Shown one piece after another: positions 20,703 through 33,400 of a stretch of 64,000 bases of DNA (positions are counted from its first letter, which is position 1; every line of letters starts with the position of its first letter). Below the pieces are notes generated by a model. It worked only from the letters and a program-made list of their open reading frames with translations. It had not been told where the DNA came from and did no database searches. Both the position numbers and the translations under genes were made by a program. The stretch is taken from the NCBI RefSeq assembly GCF_020360975.1, contig NW_025408673.1, positions 434,001-498,000 on the forward strand, given 5' to 3'. Origin of the DNA: Hirsutella rhossiliensis. Its lineage: Eukaryota > Ascomycota > Sordariomycetes > Hypocreales > Ophiocordycipitaceae.

Positions 20703-23700
20703 ATAACGAAAATCGACTCCTCTACTATCCCTACGGTCCGTAGGACGATTCTTATAGAGCCCTAAGATTAAGATAGGTAGGTAAAGGAGCTACGGGCTCG
20801 TATAGATAGAACTATCTATAATTTAGTCTTCTTTAATAAGTAGGACCCTCTCGAGCCCCCTCTTCGTCCTAGGGCAACGGACTTTATAAATCATAAGGTA
20901 TATAAGCAAAAGCGGAATTTTAGGAAATCAAGGAATTACGTAAGACTACGTAATAGAGGGGAAGAAGGAGTATAAGGTAGGATTTTCAACGGAATTTATT
21001 AGTAATATATTAGTATATAGAAGAGGTGTTAAAGTTAATAATTCTATCTTTATCTACTAGCGGACATGCTGTCTTATATAGACAATTGTAGCTAAACGGA
21101 AGAACCTTTCGGGACCAGATTTAGGCTGCCGTATAGCCCTAAGACTAAGGAATTCCGTGATGCCTCGGGTGAATCTAGAAGTGTCTTAGTTCCACTGATA
21201 TTCGTGTGTAAGGAGGTTAGTCGTGCCGGTGTTCTTAAGAGGTCTTAGCTAGCATTCTAATCTAGCTCTATTCCTTCGATTCCCGATTATACGATAACCG
21301 GCAACCCGTTTAATATATAATAACATAAAAAATAACGAGCGATTCTTACTCTATAGGATAGGATTTTATCTATAATTAATATACTACTTATTAGCTTATA
21401 TAATCGGGAGAGTATATTATAGCTGCTTTATTTATAGTAGGAACACCGTTCCTTATAATAAAGGGAGCTTCCCTCTTCTCTAAGCTAACCTTTATATAAT
21501 AGAGAGCTTTTTCTACTACCTTAGGCGACTACGAAAGTTACTAAAAGGAATACCTTTATAAGACGAAGTTACTAACTACTACTTATACGGTAATAACGGA
21601 ATCCGTTAGTGCCGTAAAACTAATCTCTCTTTAAGAGGAAGAGACTCTTAGGGAGTAGCTTTTAAAGCTCGAGACCTTAATAGCTCCCTCGAGAGGTTAT
21701 ATAACTAACCGTATTAAGAAGACCTATACGGCCTACCTAGGAGCTTTTTCTACTAGGAACCTACTAGCTTCTTTATAGCTAGCTAAGTAGGAAGAAATCC
21801 TCGAGGAAGCTAACTAATACTTCCTTATAGAAGCTCTTTCCGGCTAGTAGCTATAGGATATATCTCTACTAATAAAGCCTATTAGTAATAGTTACTCGAC
21901 TATCTTTTAAGAAGCTAGCCGGGAACTAGATAAAGAGGCTGCTAGAGTATAATAGTAAGCAGTCTTATTCCTTCGTAGCTAGCACTCGACCTAGACGGCT
22001 CGACCTATAGCTGCTGCAGCCCTTATTACTGCGGCCCCCGCTGCTACTATTGCGGCTATTGCTCCTTTAGCTCCTCCTCCCTCGAGAGCATTAATACTAT
22101 CTTTAACGGCTGCCCTAGGCCCGGCCCCGGCTCCGCCTCTTACTCTAGGCCCGGCCCCGGTCCCGTTAGTTAGACCGGCCCGACTAGTCCCCTAATAGAC
22201 CTTTTAGTCCGTTAGTCGAAAAATTAGGGAACTAGTTAAAATAGAACCTCTTTATTAAAATTAGTAATAAGGGGTAAAAAGGGGGGGTTTTTAAGCAGAC
22301 CTTCTAGACCGGGACGAGGATTCCTCGAAGAGATAACGTATAAGGAGGAATCGACCTACCTACTAAGTATATAAAAAGCCCTATCGGCTAGAAGACTACT
22401 AGTAGGTCTTCGAGGAAAACCGACCTAAAGGAGTTAACCCTTTAAAGAGACTACGAGAAATAGTATAATAGTCTCTTAAGGAGGACCCCTCGTTATAGAA
22501 GAAGATAAACGAGATTTAGGTTACTAAGAAATAGCAACTAATAACGCCGCTGCCCTTATGTAAGCTATAAATTTAAGGAAAAATTATTAGTATAGTAAAT
22601 CCGGCCTTTATCTTTCCTACGGATTAATAAGGCTAAAACCAACCGTTAGAGCCCTCTAATTATCCCCTACGAAAATCAGCTATCCTTAACTTTAGTGCTT
22701 CCCTCGATATTTATAATATACTCTTACGATTCCGGTCCTTTAAGAAGGCACGAAAGGAATATCTTATTACTAGGGAATTAACTATACGGATAAAGGGATA
22801 TAGAAGGGTGAATTTTACGATAAAATTACCTAATAGATCTATATAAATTCTTCGACGAAAAAGGGTAGCTTTTTGCCCTTGATTTTTAACGAGCTTAATT
22901 TCCTTCCGCCTTCTTTATAAGGAAGGAATCTTCTAGGATACGACGTCTAAGCCTATAAGGCTAGTCTAGAAGAATTAGACTATTAGGCTTATCGAGGAGA
23001 AATTCAATTAATTTATTCTCGAATTCTAACCTATTTATAGGAAGGAACTACTTAAGAAGTTAGCTTTCCCTACTAGGAGGGTAGGATCTAAGGACCCTCT
23101 TCTAGCAGCCTAAGGAGACGGTCTTCTTTAGTACGCACGACTTAGTTACCCGGGCCCCCTAGCTTTATATAAGCTAGGTTAATAATAGGGCGTACGAATA
23201 AGGGGACTAAAGACTATCGAATATAAATACTATAGCTAAGGGAAGACTAAGAGACGAATTTCTAGACGGACCCTAATACGGCCGGACCAGCCGTATAAGG
23301 AAATTTAGGTCGACTAGACCGACGTCTCTAGGGACTAGGAAAGCTTCGTTAAGGTAATGTTTTTTATAGACGCTTTTTTAGGGATAGTTTTCCCTTATTT
23401 CCTATAGACCTACCTAAGTAAGTATAACTAGTTTACCCTCTAAGACTTTATTAACTAGATAAAATCCTACTTTAGCTATAAGGTAAAGAAGATACGGTCT
23501 AACGGAGAGCTATTTATAAAGGATATATTAAATTAGCTTCGAAAAATGGGTATTTTACCCCTCCCGTTAGTACTAAATACCTAGGCCTAGAACGGAGGGG
23601 CAGAAAGATTAAGGGGTGCTATAATAGAAAGGGCCTATATAATAAGACTTACTATAAAGCTTCTCTACGACCTTTAGAGGGAAGTCGTTAAGACCGCCTA

Positions 23701-26234
23701 TTACCTTTAGAACCGGACCCTAAGGGACCCTAGGGGACTAAGGGACTATAGGGACCTAGAGACCCTTTTTAAGACCTAAGGAATAGACTAGAAATCCCCC
23801 CTTAAGCTTTTTACGAAGAAGAGGGCCTCGCTAGCCTACCTTTATGCCTATAACTATAAGGTATACGTAATAACTACCGATATATAGCTAAAAAGGAAGA
23901 AGAAAAGAAAGCTTAATCCTAGAGCCTTTATTAGTTACCTCGTTAGCTATAATTCTATAAATATCTTTTAGATCTAGATTCCTTTTTTATAGAAGGTTAT
24001 TTTAACTAGGGATATATTTTTCGACGAATCTAGCTTCTTTAACGGAAAGAGGGATTAATAGCCCCTCTTACTCTTATAACGTTAGCTAATTTAAAAGATC
24101 TAAATCCCCCCTCCTTAATAGTCTTAAGAATAGGCCCTAGATAAGGAAATAGAAGAAGAAACCAACGTTAAAGTAGTTAAGGATAACGCCGACTTCGAAG
24201 AAGAGGAAGCTACTAGATTAGATAATCTAGACGAAGAAGGAGACTATAGGAAAGCGGTAGAGCTAGAATACGCCTGCCTCTCTACGCCTCCTCTTACGGA
24301 ATAAGAAGAAGATCTAGAAGCAGCTTTCTCTATTAGTCTTCCCGTCTCGACCCTTAATAGGGTAGGAAAGGCACCTCTCTTAAAGGATTATCTAGCTGCC
24401 TTTTTATCCCTACTTTAAGAAGTAAAGGAAGGTATAGGGCCCGATATAGATACTAAAGAAGACTAACCTCTCCTTTATTTCGACCGATTTTCCAACTTCT
24501 ACCTAACGCTAATAGAAGACGGTTCCTATAGAGCGTTTATAGTAGGCCGGCTATTTAAGCTAATATTAGTAAGGAAGGTATATAAAAGAGACCTCCTAGA
24601 CCTACTAGTAAACTAGAAGCAGCTAGAAAAACACCCCTTTAGAGACTAGTTTTTCTAGGCCTAGAAAGACTACCTAGACATATACGAAAAGATAGGGTCT
24701 TTTAAAGAGGTCCTTAAAGAAAAGGCAAGAGGAAAATAAGTCCTTAGCTATAAGTAGGTCTTTATCTATAAGACTAATAAACACGGCTTCCTTTAAAAGT
24801 ATAAGGCCCGGCTAGTTATCTACGGGAACTAGTAGGAAAAAGGGGATTTACCTACTAGGGCAACTACCTTAGTAGGGATGTCTTTTCGGACCCTTATAGC
24901 TATAGTAGCAGAATTCGACCTCGAGCTCGATTAAATAGATATAGTTAACGCCTTTATTAACTGCCTACTTAAGGAAGAAGAAGTTATCTATATATGCCTT
25001 CTACTAAGCTTTTAATAGCTAGGAAAGGTTCTATAGCTTAGGAAAGCTCTATACGGACTACGAAAATTACCCCTTCTTTAGTAATAGTATTTAATAGGTT
25101 CCCTCGAAGCCCTAGGCTTTGCGAAAGTCCCTTAGGAACCGTGTATAATATAAAAGGGTAAAATCACGGTCTTCTTTTACGTCGACGATATTATCTAGGC
25201 GTACTTAAAAGAGGAAGAAGCTACTACTAGGGAGGCTATATAAGGCCTATAATAAAGGTATAAGATAACTAGGCTAGGGGAGCTAAAGTAGTTCCTAGGG
25301 ATATAAATCCTTTAGAATAGGTCCTAATAGACTATCTAGCTTACCTAGGACGCCTATATCGATAAGGTCGCTTATAAATTCCTCCTTAATTCCCTCGATA
25401 AGAAGCTTCCCTCTATGCCTATATTAGACGAAGAGCTTTTACTTAATCCGTCCTTTTAAGCTAGGGAGTAAGAGAAACATTAATATTAATAGAAGGTAGG
25501 CTCCTTACTTTTTTTTAGCTATTTCTACTAGACCGGATATCTCTTTTATAGTCTCCCGGCTAGCTAGGTATAACTAGAATCCTAGCCCTAGGCATTAAGA
25601 AGTAGTAGATAGAGCTATCCTTTATCTCTATTTAACGAGATTATATAGTCTACGCCTAAGAGGGTAGGAAAGGGAGAAATTAGCTACCGAAATCTTCCTT
25701 TATTTAAGCGATTCGTCCTTTATAGATAATTCCTTAGATAGAAAGAGCTTATAGGGGTATATTATATCCCTTTTTAAAGGAACTATTGCTTAGAAAGCTT
25801 CGAAGTAGGCTACCGTTATAACTTCTAGTATAGAGGCAGAGCTACTAGCTCTTTTAGAAGCGTTAAAAGAAGCGATTTTCCTTAGCCGGCTATTAATATC
25901 TCTACGACTATAAATACTAACCCTATTAGCTATAGAATACGATAATATATAAACTATACGAATTCTAATAGAAAATAGTAAGTTATCGACCTAGCTATAG
26001 TATATCGATATCTACTAGTATTAGTTACGCTAAGAGGTCTAAAGGGGACTTATTTCTGTCTATTAGGTTCTAACGGTATTAATAAAAGCTAACGGTCTTA
26101 CGAAGCCCTTACTAAAGTAGAAGCTAGCTATCTTCTTATAGTAAATTAGGCTAGAAGACGTTTAAGAGAAGCTATCCTTAGAGGCCCGCCTTAAGAGTCT
26201 ATAAGAGGAGCTAATAGTATATACGAGAAGGTAA
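20703..26234 (+). pseudogene. Copia-1 copy 3 gag-pol relic
   Basis: Same layout as copy 2, with far more stops. The start is ATA (20703). Gag is interrupted by the R4 LTR at 20891-21457. The protease site is LNFSAS with the Asp lost, the integrase NGGAER is present near 23590-23610, and the RT dyad TACGTCGACGAT (YVDD) near 25180 is intact. STEAELLAL reads near 25830. TAA at 26232-26234 follows GAGAAGG. No function remains. Confidence 0.88.
20891..21457 (-). repeat. R4 solo LTR in copy 3
   Basis: 567 bp, TCATAAGG...CCTTATA on the plus strand, flanked by ATAAA (20886-20890 and 21458-21462). The host target reads ATAGA in copy 2, so the site was already RIP-mutated or was mutated afterwards in both copies. 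Parts resemble the Copia-2 LTR in the same orientation (GGTATATAAGC start; GGAGTATAAGGTAGGATTT core), so it is probably a solo LTR of a related copia family on the minus strand, reading TATAAGGAACGG...CCTTATGA, with a TG...GA type end. It retains CA/TG dinucleotides (GACATGCTGTC, GGTCGTGCCGG) that its host lacks. Confidence 0.8.
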
Positions 26235-26517
26235 CGTCTATAGCCGAAGAAGAAGGAAGAGGTTTTTCCCTTTAAAGGGCCCCTTATTTTAATTAGGTTT
26301 TTCCCTTTAAAGAAGGCCCCCTTTCTTATAGGACTTTCCCTTCTTTAGGCCCCTTTTCCTTAAGTAGGTCTAAAAGAGCCTAGGGACCTAAAGGGGCCCC
26401 TACTTTCCTTAAGTAAAGGGAGAAGTATAGAGCTAAGAACCTCCTCTATACGCTTACTAGCCCGAAGCCGTATTAGCTATGCCCTTACTATAAGGGCAGG
26501 CTATAGCTAAGGGGGTA

Positions 26518-26976
26518 TATCGCGAAGCATAGCCTAATTTCGTAGTTCTTAGAGATATCCCTTAGTAAGAGGGACTAAGGAAGCTAAAAACACCTAGTAT
26601 AGAAGAAGGAGCTAAAAAGAAGGTATAGAAAGGAAGGTAGGGGTATAAGGGAAAGTATAAAGTAGCGAGAGATAAGACGGATATACCGGAAACGGCTAGA
26701 AAGGAAGGATAAAACTAGTAAAAAGCTCGGTAGTTAAAAGGATATTAGTAGCTTCTTTAAGTAGGATCTTCTTTATTAATTAAGATGCTAGATAGGTATA
26801 AAGAGGGGCGTTAAATAGAGGAAAGAAGGATAATTAAGGTAATATAATAATTACTCCCTTACCTTTATTACTACTCCTATAAGAATTAAATCCCTCTGCC
26901 CTACCTATCTAACCCCTTACTTTTAATCTTACCTTTATATATTTTATATATACTTCTTATATCTCTCTTTACGAGA
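26518..26976 (+). repeat. Copia-1 copy 3 3' LTR
   Basis: 459 bp, preceded by the purine run AGCTAAGGGGG (about 26505-26515). Ends TTTACGAGA, then the AATAT duplication. Confidence 0.95.
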
Positions 26977-27285
26977 AATATATTTCTTTTAGTAACTAAA
27001 TTATTAGCGGAGTAGTATAAGCTATATTCTAAAGAAGAAGAAGCTAGGAAAGACTTATTAAAGCTTTAGGTATAGCTTATAAACCTTTACTTATAAATCT
27101 TTATTACCGTTAATTATTTAGCTTATATTTAAAAGATTGGAAATCGTATAAAGGAAAAGAGTTCTAAGTTATTTCGTTATAATATCTAAGAAGTAAATAC
27201 TAAGGATAGCGTTTTTACCTACGCTTAATATATATAAGTATTAAGTAGTAAATAACTTATAATTATTAAGCGTTCTTAATAAGGT
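26977..27285 (+). pseudogene. Antisense coding-like segment downstream of Gypsy-1 chromodomain
   Basis: The plus strand, opposite to the Gypsy, reads as a charged coiled-coil-like sequence with RIP-type stops only: TKLLAE.YKLYSKEEEARKDLLKL (about 26995-27070), then KIGNRIKEKSSKLFRYNI.EVNTKDSVF to about 27220. The pattern (acidic helix, K/R-rich stretch, then L-F-x-x-x-I-x-E-V) resembles small fungal hypothetical proteins that I recall from repeat-rich regions, but I cannot name a family. It could be an accessory antisense ORF of the Gypsy or a captured gene fragment. With TGA removed by RIP, open frames are weak evidence. Confidence 0.3.
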
Positions 27286-28704
27286 AAATTAATCCTTATT
27301 TAGTATTAGCGAGGAGTTTATAGATCTTAGTCCTTTAATCCCTCTTAAACCTTTTAGTAAAATTATTAAAGTAAAGAGCTATAGTACGTTAAGTACTTAA
27401 GTAGTTCCTAGGTATTTCCCTTTTATCTATATCCCTTTTACTTAATAAGGTACTCTTATTACTAACCTTATTTTCTTATATTTAGTATTTATTTTACTTT
27501 ATATCCTTAATTATTATTAATAATAATTCTTTCCTATAGTTTAGCGTTTTATACCTCTAGTTCTAATAATAAGATATAAAATACTAAGTATATCTATATT
27601 ATTATTAGTAGCGAAAGTTTATAGTTAACTTTTAAAATAGTTTTCTTAACGTTAAACGATATAAGTTTCTTAAAATCTAATTTATTACTTAGTTATTTTA
27701 TTTTAATATTTTATTATATAAGGTAGACTATATCTCCCTCTTAAAAGATTAGTCCCTATAATTATTTTTAATTATAGTAAGTAGATATTTATTCCTTAAT
27801 AAATTAAAGTTCTTATTATATTTCTTTATATAATTTTTATAGCTAATCTACTTATAATATCGCTTATTTTACTTATAGTCCTTATTAAGTAGCCTTAAAT
27901 ACTTTTAGGTTATATCTATAATTAGCGTATATTAGTAAAAGCTTAGTTATCTTTATAACTAAGCTATTATACGCTAGTTATATTATTAATAGCTATTTAA
28001 CTTAATTATTTTATTTATAGCTAATATAGTATTATAAATATTATTTAAGCGTTAAGTTAAGTCGTTTTATTTATCTATCTATTTATAAGTAATAAGCTAT
28101 ACTAAGCTTATATTTCGTGCTTAATTATACTATAAGAGCTTACTAAAGTTTAGCTATAAATATACTTCCTTTATTAAAGATAATCTTATTTAATAGTCTA
28201 AAATTACTAATAATTATTTATAAGAATATATATACTAGCTTTTCTATATTACTTACTTCTTTATATAGTAAAAAGTATCTATACTTTATTAATCTATTAG
28301 TAATAGTAAATATACTATGATACTTAACGTTAGTTATAAGTTCTTTTAATAGTAGTAGCTTTATAATATAGTTAAAAGCTATTAAACCCTATAGTTTCTT
28401 TAGTACTAATAGCGGTTATAATTCTTTATATAGTTTATATTATTTAGCTTTACTTTATTATAAGGTTTATATTTTTTAATAGCTTATTATACTACTCCTT
28501 TAAGCTATAAAAAGTTATATTATTGTTTAATCTATTTTATTTAATTTATACTCTTAGAGTAAAGTTTAATATATCGGTTTTAAGTTTAATTTATTATTTT
28601 AAATTAAAGATAGTTAAGACTAGTTCTTATATAATCATAGTTTTAATATATTTAAAGGCTTTATTAGCTTTATTATCCTATATAAATCCTTTTTCCTTCT
28701 TTAT

Positions 28705-29400
28705 TATAAGAAGGTATAGGCAATAAGCGTAGAATTAGGGGATCGATAACGTAAGCGGAAAGATCGGTCGAAGGAGTATAGGGTAGGATTTTGTCCGGAA
28801 TTTATAACGAGCATATAAGGGGCTAAATAATATATTAAAAGAATAGCGTTATAAAAGATATATACGAACTTACTTATTCTATCTACTACTCCTAGGGAAA
28901 TCCTTTATCTTTTATAGACTATTGCTCGCCTACTAGTAGACTAATTAGTTAGCTTTCTAGTATATTCTATAGTGCTTAAAAAGCTCTATCTATAGTATAT
29001 CTTCCTTACTTAGTAGGCGGTCTAATTATAGCGTAATAGTTAACGTAAGACTATAGGTTCTAGTATAAGTAGTGGATTTATCTAGAATATTCTATGCCCT
29101 ACCTATTCTCGTATCGCGGATATCTTTAAAACCGCTAGGCTAAATAGGCGATAGGGTATCCGTTCTACTCGTAATTAACTTATGCATTTTATGCATATTT
29201 TTATTTATAAGGATAGGCTTATCCTAACCCGCTTTTCCTAGAGGAAGGTATAGATATCTAGTAGAGGTCTTTATCTTTTAAGGGTTATTCCCTTAGACTA
29301 TATTATAGAGCCTCCTTTTACTAGCTTATTCTATAAAGCCTCCCTATGCCTATTATTTCTTTATAATAGTAAAATAGGAATATAAGGGTATATTCTTATA
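28705..29400 (-). repeat. Copia-2 solo LTR in Gypsy-1 pol
   Basis: 696 bp, TATAAGAAGG...TATTCTTATA, with perfect TTTAT duplication (28700-28704, 29401-29405). It separates the RT/RNase H end of Gypsy pol from the integrase. Confidence 0.95.
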
Positions 29401-29658
29401 TTTATTAAGTTATATAGTAGTACTATAATTTTCCTTAAATCTTTAATAAATCGTTAATAGTAATTTATAAATCTTAGGAAATCTTATACGTCCTTAACGT
29501 TCTTTAGCGTTAGCTATTCTTTAACTAAGTTAATCTTATCTTATTATATTTATATCTCTCTTAATAAGATTATATATCTAAGGAAGTCTACTTTCTATAT
29601 ATAGAACTTATATTTTTCTAGTCTAACTAGTAACTTAATATTTTAAAGTATATAGAGT

Positions 29659-30143
29659 TCTCGCGAAGAGAGATATAAGAAGTATATAAAAATATATAAA
29701 GGTAAAATTAAAAGTAAGGGGTCGGATAGGTAGTATAGAGAGATTTAATTCTCGCGGGAGCAGTAATAAAGGTAAGGGAGTAATTATTATATTGCCTTAA
29801 TTCTCCTTCTTTCCTCTATCTAACGCCCCTCTTTATTCCCGTTTAGTATCTTAATTAATAAAGAAGATCCTACTTAAAGAAGCTACTAATATCCTTTTAA
29901 CTACCTAGCTTTTTACTAGTTTTTCCCCTCCTTTCTAGCCGTTGCTAGTATATCCGTCTTATCTCTCGCTACCTCTATAGGAAGCTATCGCTACTTCTAC
30001 TTCCCCTTATACCCCTACCCTCCTTTCTATACCTCTTTTTAGCTCCTTCTTCCTTCTTCTATACCGGGTGTTTTTAGCTTCCTTAGTCCCTCTTACTAAG
30101 GGATATCTCCGAGAACTACGAAATTAGGCCACGCTTCGCGATA
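29659..30143 (-). repeat. Copia-1 copy 4 3' LTR
   Basis: TCTCGCGAAGAG at the left edge and CGCTTCGCGATA at the right edge on the plus strand; adjacent purine tract of the element at 30144-30160 on the minus strand. Confidence 0.95.
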
Positions 30144-30419
30144 TACCCCCTTAGCTATAGCCTGCCCCTTAAGGGAATAGCTAATACGGCTTTAGGCTAG
30201 TAAGCGTATAGAGGAGGTTCTTAGCTCTATACTTCTCCCTTTACTTAAGGAAAGCAGGGGCCCTTTTAGGTCCTTAGGCTCTTTTAGACCTACTTAAGGA
30301 ATAGGGGCCTAAAGAGGGGAAAGTCCTATAAGAAAGGGGGCCTTCTTAGAAGGGAAAAACATTATTAAATAAGGGGCCCTTTAAAGGGAAAAACCTCTTC
30401 CTTTTCTTTAGCTATAGAC

Positions 30420-33400
30420 GTTACCTTCTCGTATACTATTAGCTCCTCTTATAGACTCTTAAGGCGGGCCTCTAAGGATAGCTTTTCTTAAACGTCTTTT
30501 AGCCTAATTTACTATAAAAAGATAGCTAGCTTCTACTTTAGTAAGGGCTTTATAAGACCGTTAGCTTTTATCGATACCGTTAGAACCTAATAGACGGAAA
30601 TAAGTCCCCTTTAGACCTCTTAGCGTAACTAATACTAGTAGATATCGATATACTATAGCTAGGTTAATAGCTTACTATTTTCTATAAGAATTTATATAGT
30701 CTATATATTATTATATTCTATAGCTAATAGGGATAGAATTTATAGTTATAATAAAATAAGTAGCCGGCTAAGGAAAATCGCTTCCTTTAACGCTTCTAAA
30801 AGAGCTAGTAGCTCTACCTCTATACTAAAAGTCGTAATAGTAGCTTACTTCGAAGCTCTCTAAGTAATAGTTCCTCTAAAAAGGGATATAATATACCCTT
30901 ATAAGCTCTTTCTATCTAAGGAATTATTCGTAAGGGATAAATCGCTTAAATAAAGGAAGATTTTAGAAGCTTATTTCTTCCTTTCTAGCCCTCCTAAGCG
31001 TAGACTATATAATCTTATTAAGTAGAGATAAAGGATAGCTCTATCTACTACTTCTTAATGCCTAGGACTAGGATTCTAGTTATACCTAGCTAGCTAGGAG
31101 ACCGTAAAAGAGATATCCGATTTAGTAGAAATAGCTAAAAAAAGTAGGGAGCCTACCTTCTATTAATATTAGTATTTCTCTTGCTCCCTAGCTTAAAAGG
31201 ACGGATTAGGTAAAAGCTCTTTATCTAATATAGGCGTAGAGGGAAGCTTCTTATTAAGGGATTTAGGAAGGAATTTATAAGCGACCTTATCGATATAGGC
31301 GTCCTAGGTAAGCTAAATAGTCTATTAGGACCTATTTTAAAGGATTCGTATCCCTAGGAACTACTTTAGCTCCCTTAGCCTAGTTATCTTATACCTTTAT
31401 TATAGGCCTTATATAGCCTCCCTAGTACTAGCTTCTTCCTCTTTTAGGTACGCCTAGATAATATCGTCGACGTAGAAAAAGACCGTGATTTTACCCTTCT
31501 ATATTATATATAGTTCTTAAGGGACTTTCGTAAAGCCTAGGGCTTTAAGGGAACCTATTAAATACTATTACTAAAGAAGGGGTAATCTTTATAGTCTATA
31601 TAGAGCTTTCCTAAGCTATAGAACCTTTCTTAGTTATTAGAAACTAAGAGGAAGTTATATATAGATAACTTCTTCTTCCTTAAGTAGGTAGTTAATAAAG
31701 GCGTTAACTATATCTATTTAATCGAGCTCGAGGTCGAATTCTACTACTATAGCTATAAGGGTCCGAAAAGATATCCCTACTAGGGTAGTTGCCTTAGTAG
31801 GTAGATCCCCTTTTTCCTATTAATTCCTATAGATAACTAGCCTAGCTTTATACTTTTAAAGGAAGCTATATTTATTAGTCTTATAGATAAAGACCTACAT
31901 ATAGCTAAGGACCTATTTTCCTCTTACTTTTTCCTTAAGGACCTCTTCGAAAGACCCTATCTCTTTATATAAGGCTAGGTAGTCTTTCTAGGCCTAGAAA
32001 AACTAGTCTCTTAAGGGGTGTCTTTCTAGCTACTTCTAGTTTACTAATAGGTCCGGGAGGTCTCTTTTATATACCTTTCTTACTAATATTAGCTTAAATA
32101 GCCGGCCTGCTATAAACGCTCTATAGGAACCGTCTTCTATTAGCGTTAGGTAGAAGTCGGAAAATCGGTCGAAATAAGGGAGAAACTAGTCTTCTTTCGT
32201 ATTAGGCCCTATACCTTCCTTTACTTCTCGAAGTAGGAATAAAAAGGCAGCCGGGTAATCCTTTAAGAGAGGTACCTTTCCTACCCTCTTAAGGGTTAAG
32301 ATAGGAAGACTAATAGAGAAAGCTACTTTTAGACCTTCTTCTTATTTTATAAGAGGAGGCATAGGGAGGTAGGCGTATTCTAGCTCTACCGCTTTCCTAT
32401 AGTCTCCTTCTTTATCTAGATTATCTAATCTAGTAGCTTCCTCTTCTTCTTTAAAGTCGGCGTTATCCTCGACTACTTTAACGTTAGTTTCTTCTTTTAT
32501 TTCCTCGTCTAGGGCCTCTTCTTAAGACTATTAAGAAGGGGGGATTTAGATCCTTTAAATTAGCTAACGTTATAAGAGTAAGAGGGGCTATTAATCCCTT
32601 TTTTAGTTAAAGAAGCTAGATTTATCGAAAATTATATCCCTAGTCGAAATAACCTTTTATAAAAGAGGAATCTAGATCTAGAAGATATTCGTAGAACTAT
32701 AACTAACGAGGTAACTAATAAAGGCTCTTAGATTAAGCTTTCTTTTCTTCTTCCTTTTTAGCTATATATCGGTAGTTATTGCGTATGCCTTATAGCTATA
32801 GGCATAAAGGTAGGCTAGCGAGGCCCTCTTCTTCGTAAAGAGCTTAAGGGGGGATTTCTAGTCTATTCCTTAGGTCTTAAAAAGGGTCTCTAGGTCCCTA
32901 TAGTCCCTTAGTCCCCTAGGGTCCCTTAGGGTCCGGTTTTAAAGGTAATAGGCGGTCTTAATAACTTCCCTCTAAAGGTCGTATAGAAGCCTTATAGTAA
33001 GTCTTATTATATAGGCCTTTTTTATTATAGTACCCCTTAATCTTTCTACCCCTTTATTCTAGGCCTAGGTATTCGGTGCTAATAGGAGGGGTAAAATGCC
33101 CCTTTTTCGAAGCTAATTTAAGATATCCTTTATAAATAGCTCTCTATTAAACTATATCTTCTTTACCTTATAGCTAAAGTAGGATTTTATCTAGTTAACG
33201 AAGTCCCTAAGGGTAAACTAGTTATACTTACTTAGGTAGGTCTATAAGAAATAGGGGAAAACTATCCCTAAAAAAGCGTCTATAAAAAACATTACCCTAA
33301 CGAAGCTTTCTTAGTCCCTAGAGACGTCGGTTTAATCGACCTAAATTTCCTTATATAGCTGGTCCGGCCGTATTAGGGTCCGTCTAGAAATTCGTCTCTT

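Larger units (their letters stand above)
20099..26976 (+). mobile_element. Copia-1 copy 3, complete, with a nested R4 solo LTR
   Basis: Plus-strand element, LTRs 20099-20557 and 26518-26976 (459 bp each, short form without the 29-bp block). Perfect target duplication AATAT (20094-20098, 26977-26981). Net length 6,306 bp after removing the R4 LTR and its duplication. It is inserted in the 3' non-coding part of Gypsy-1. It retains the full 3' leader (about 26320-26517) that copy 2 has lost. Confidence 0.95.

Noticed and set aside
28523..28726. 67-codon ORF in Gypsy pol
   Set aside because: Plus-strand shadow of the minus-strand integrase region, running into the solo LTR.
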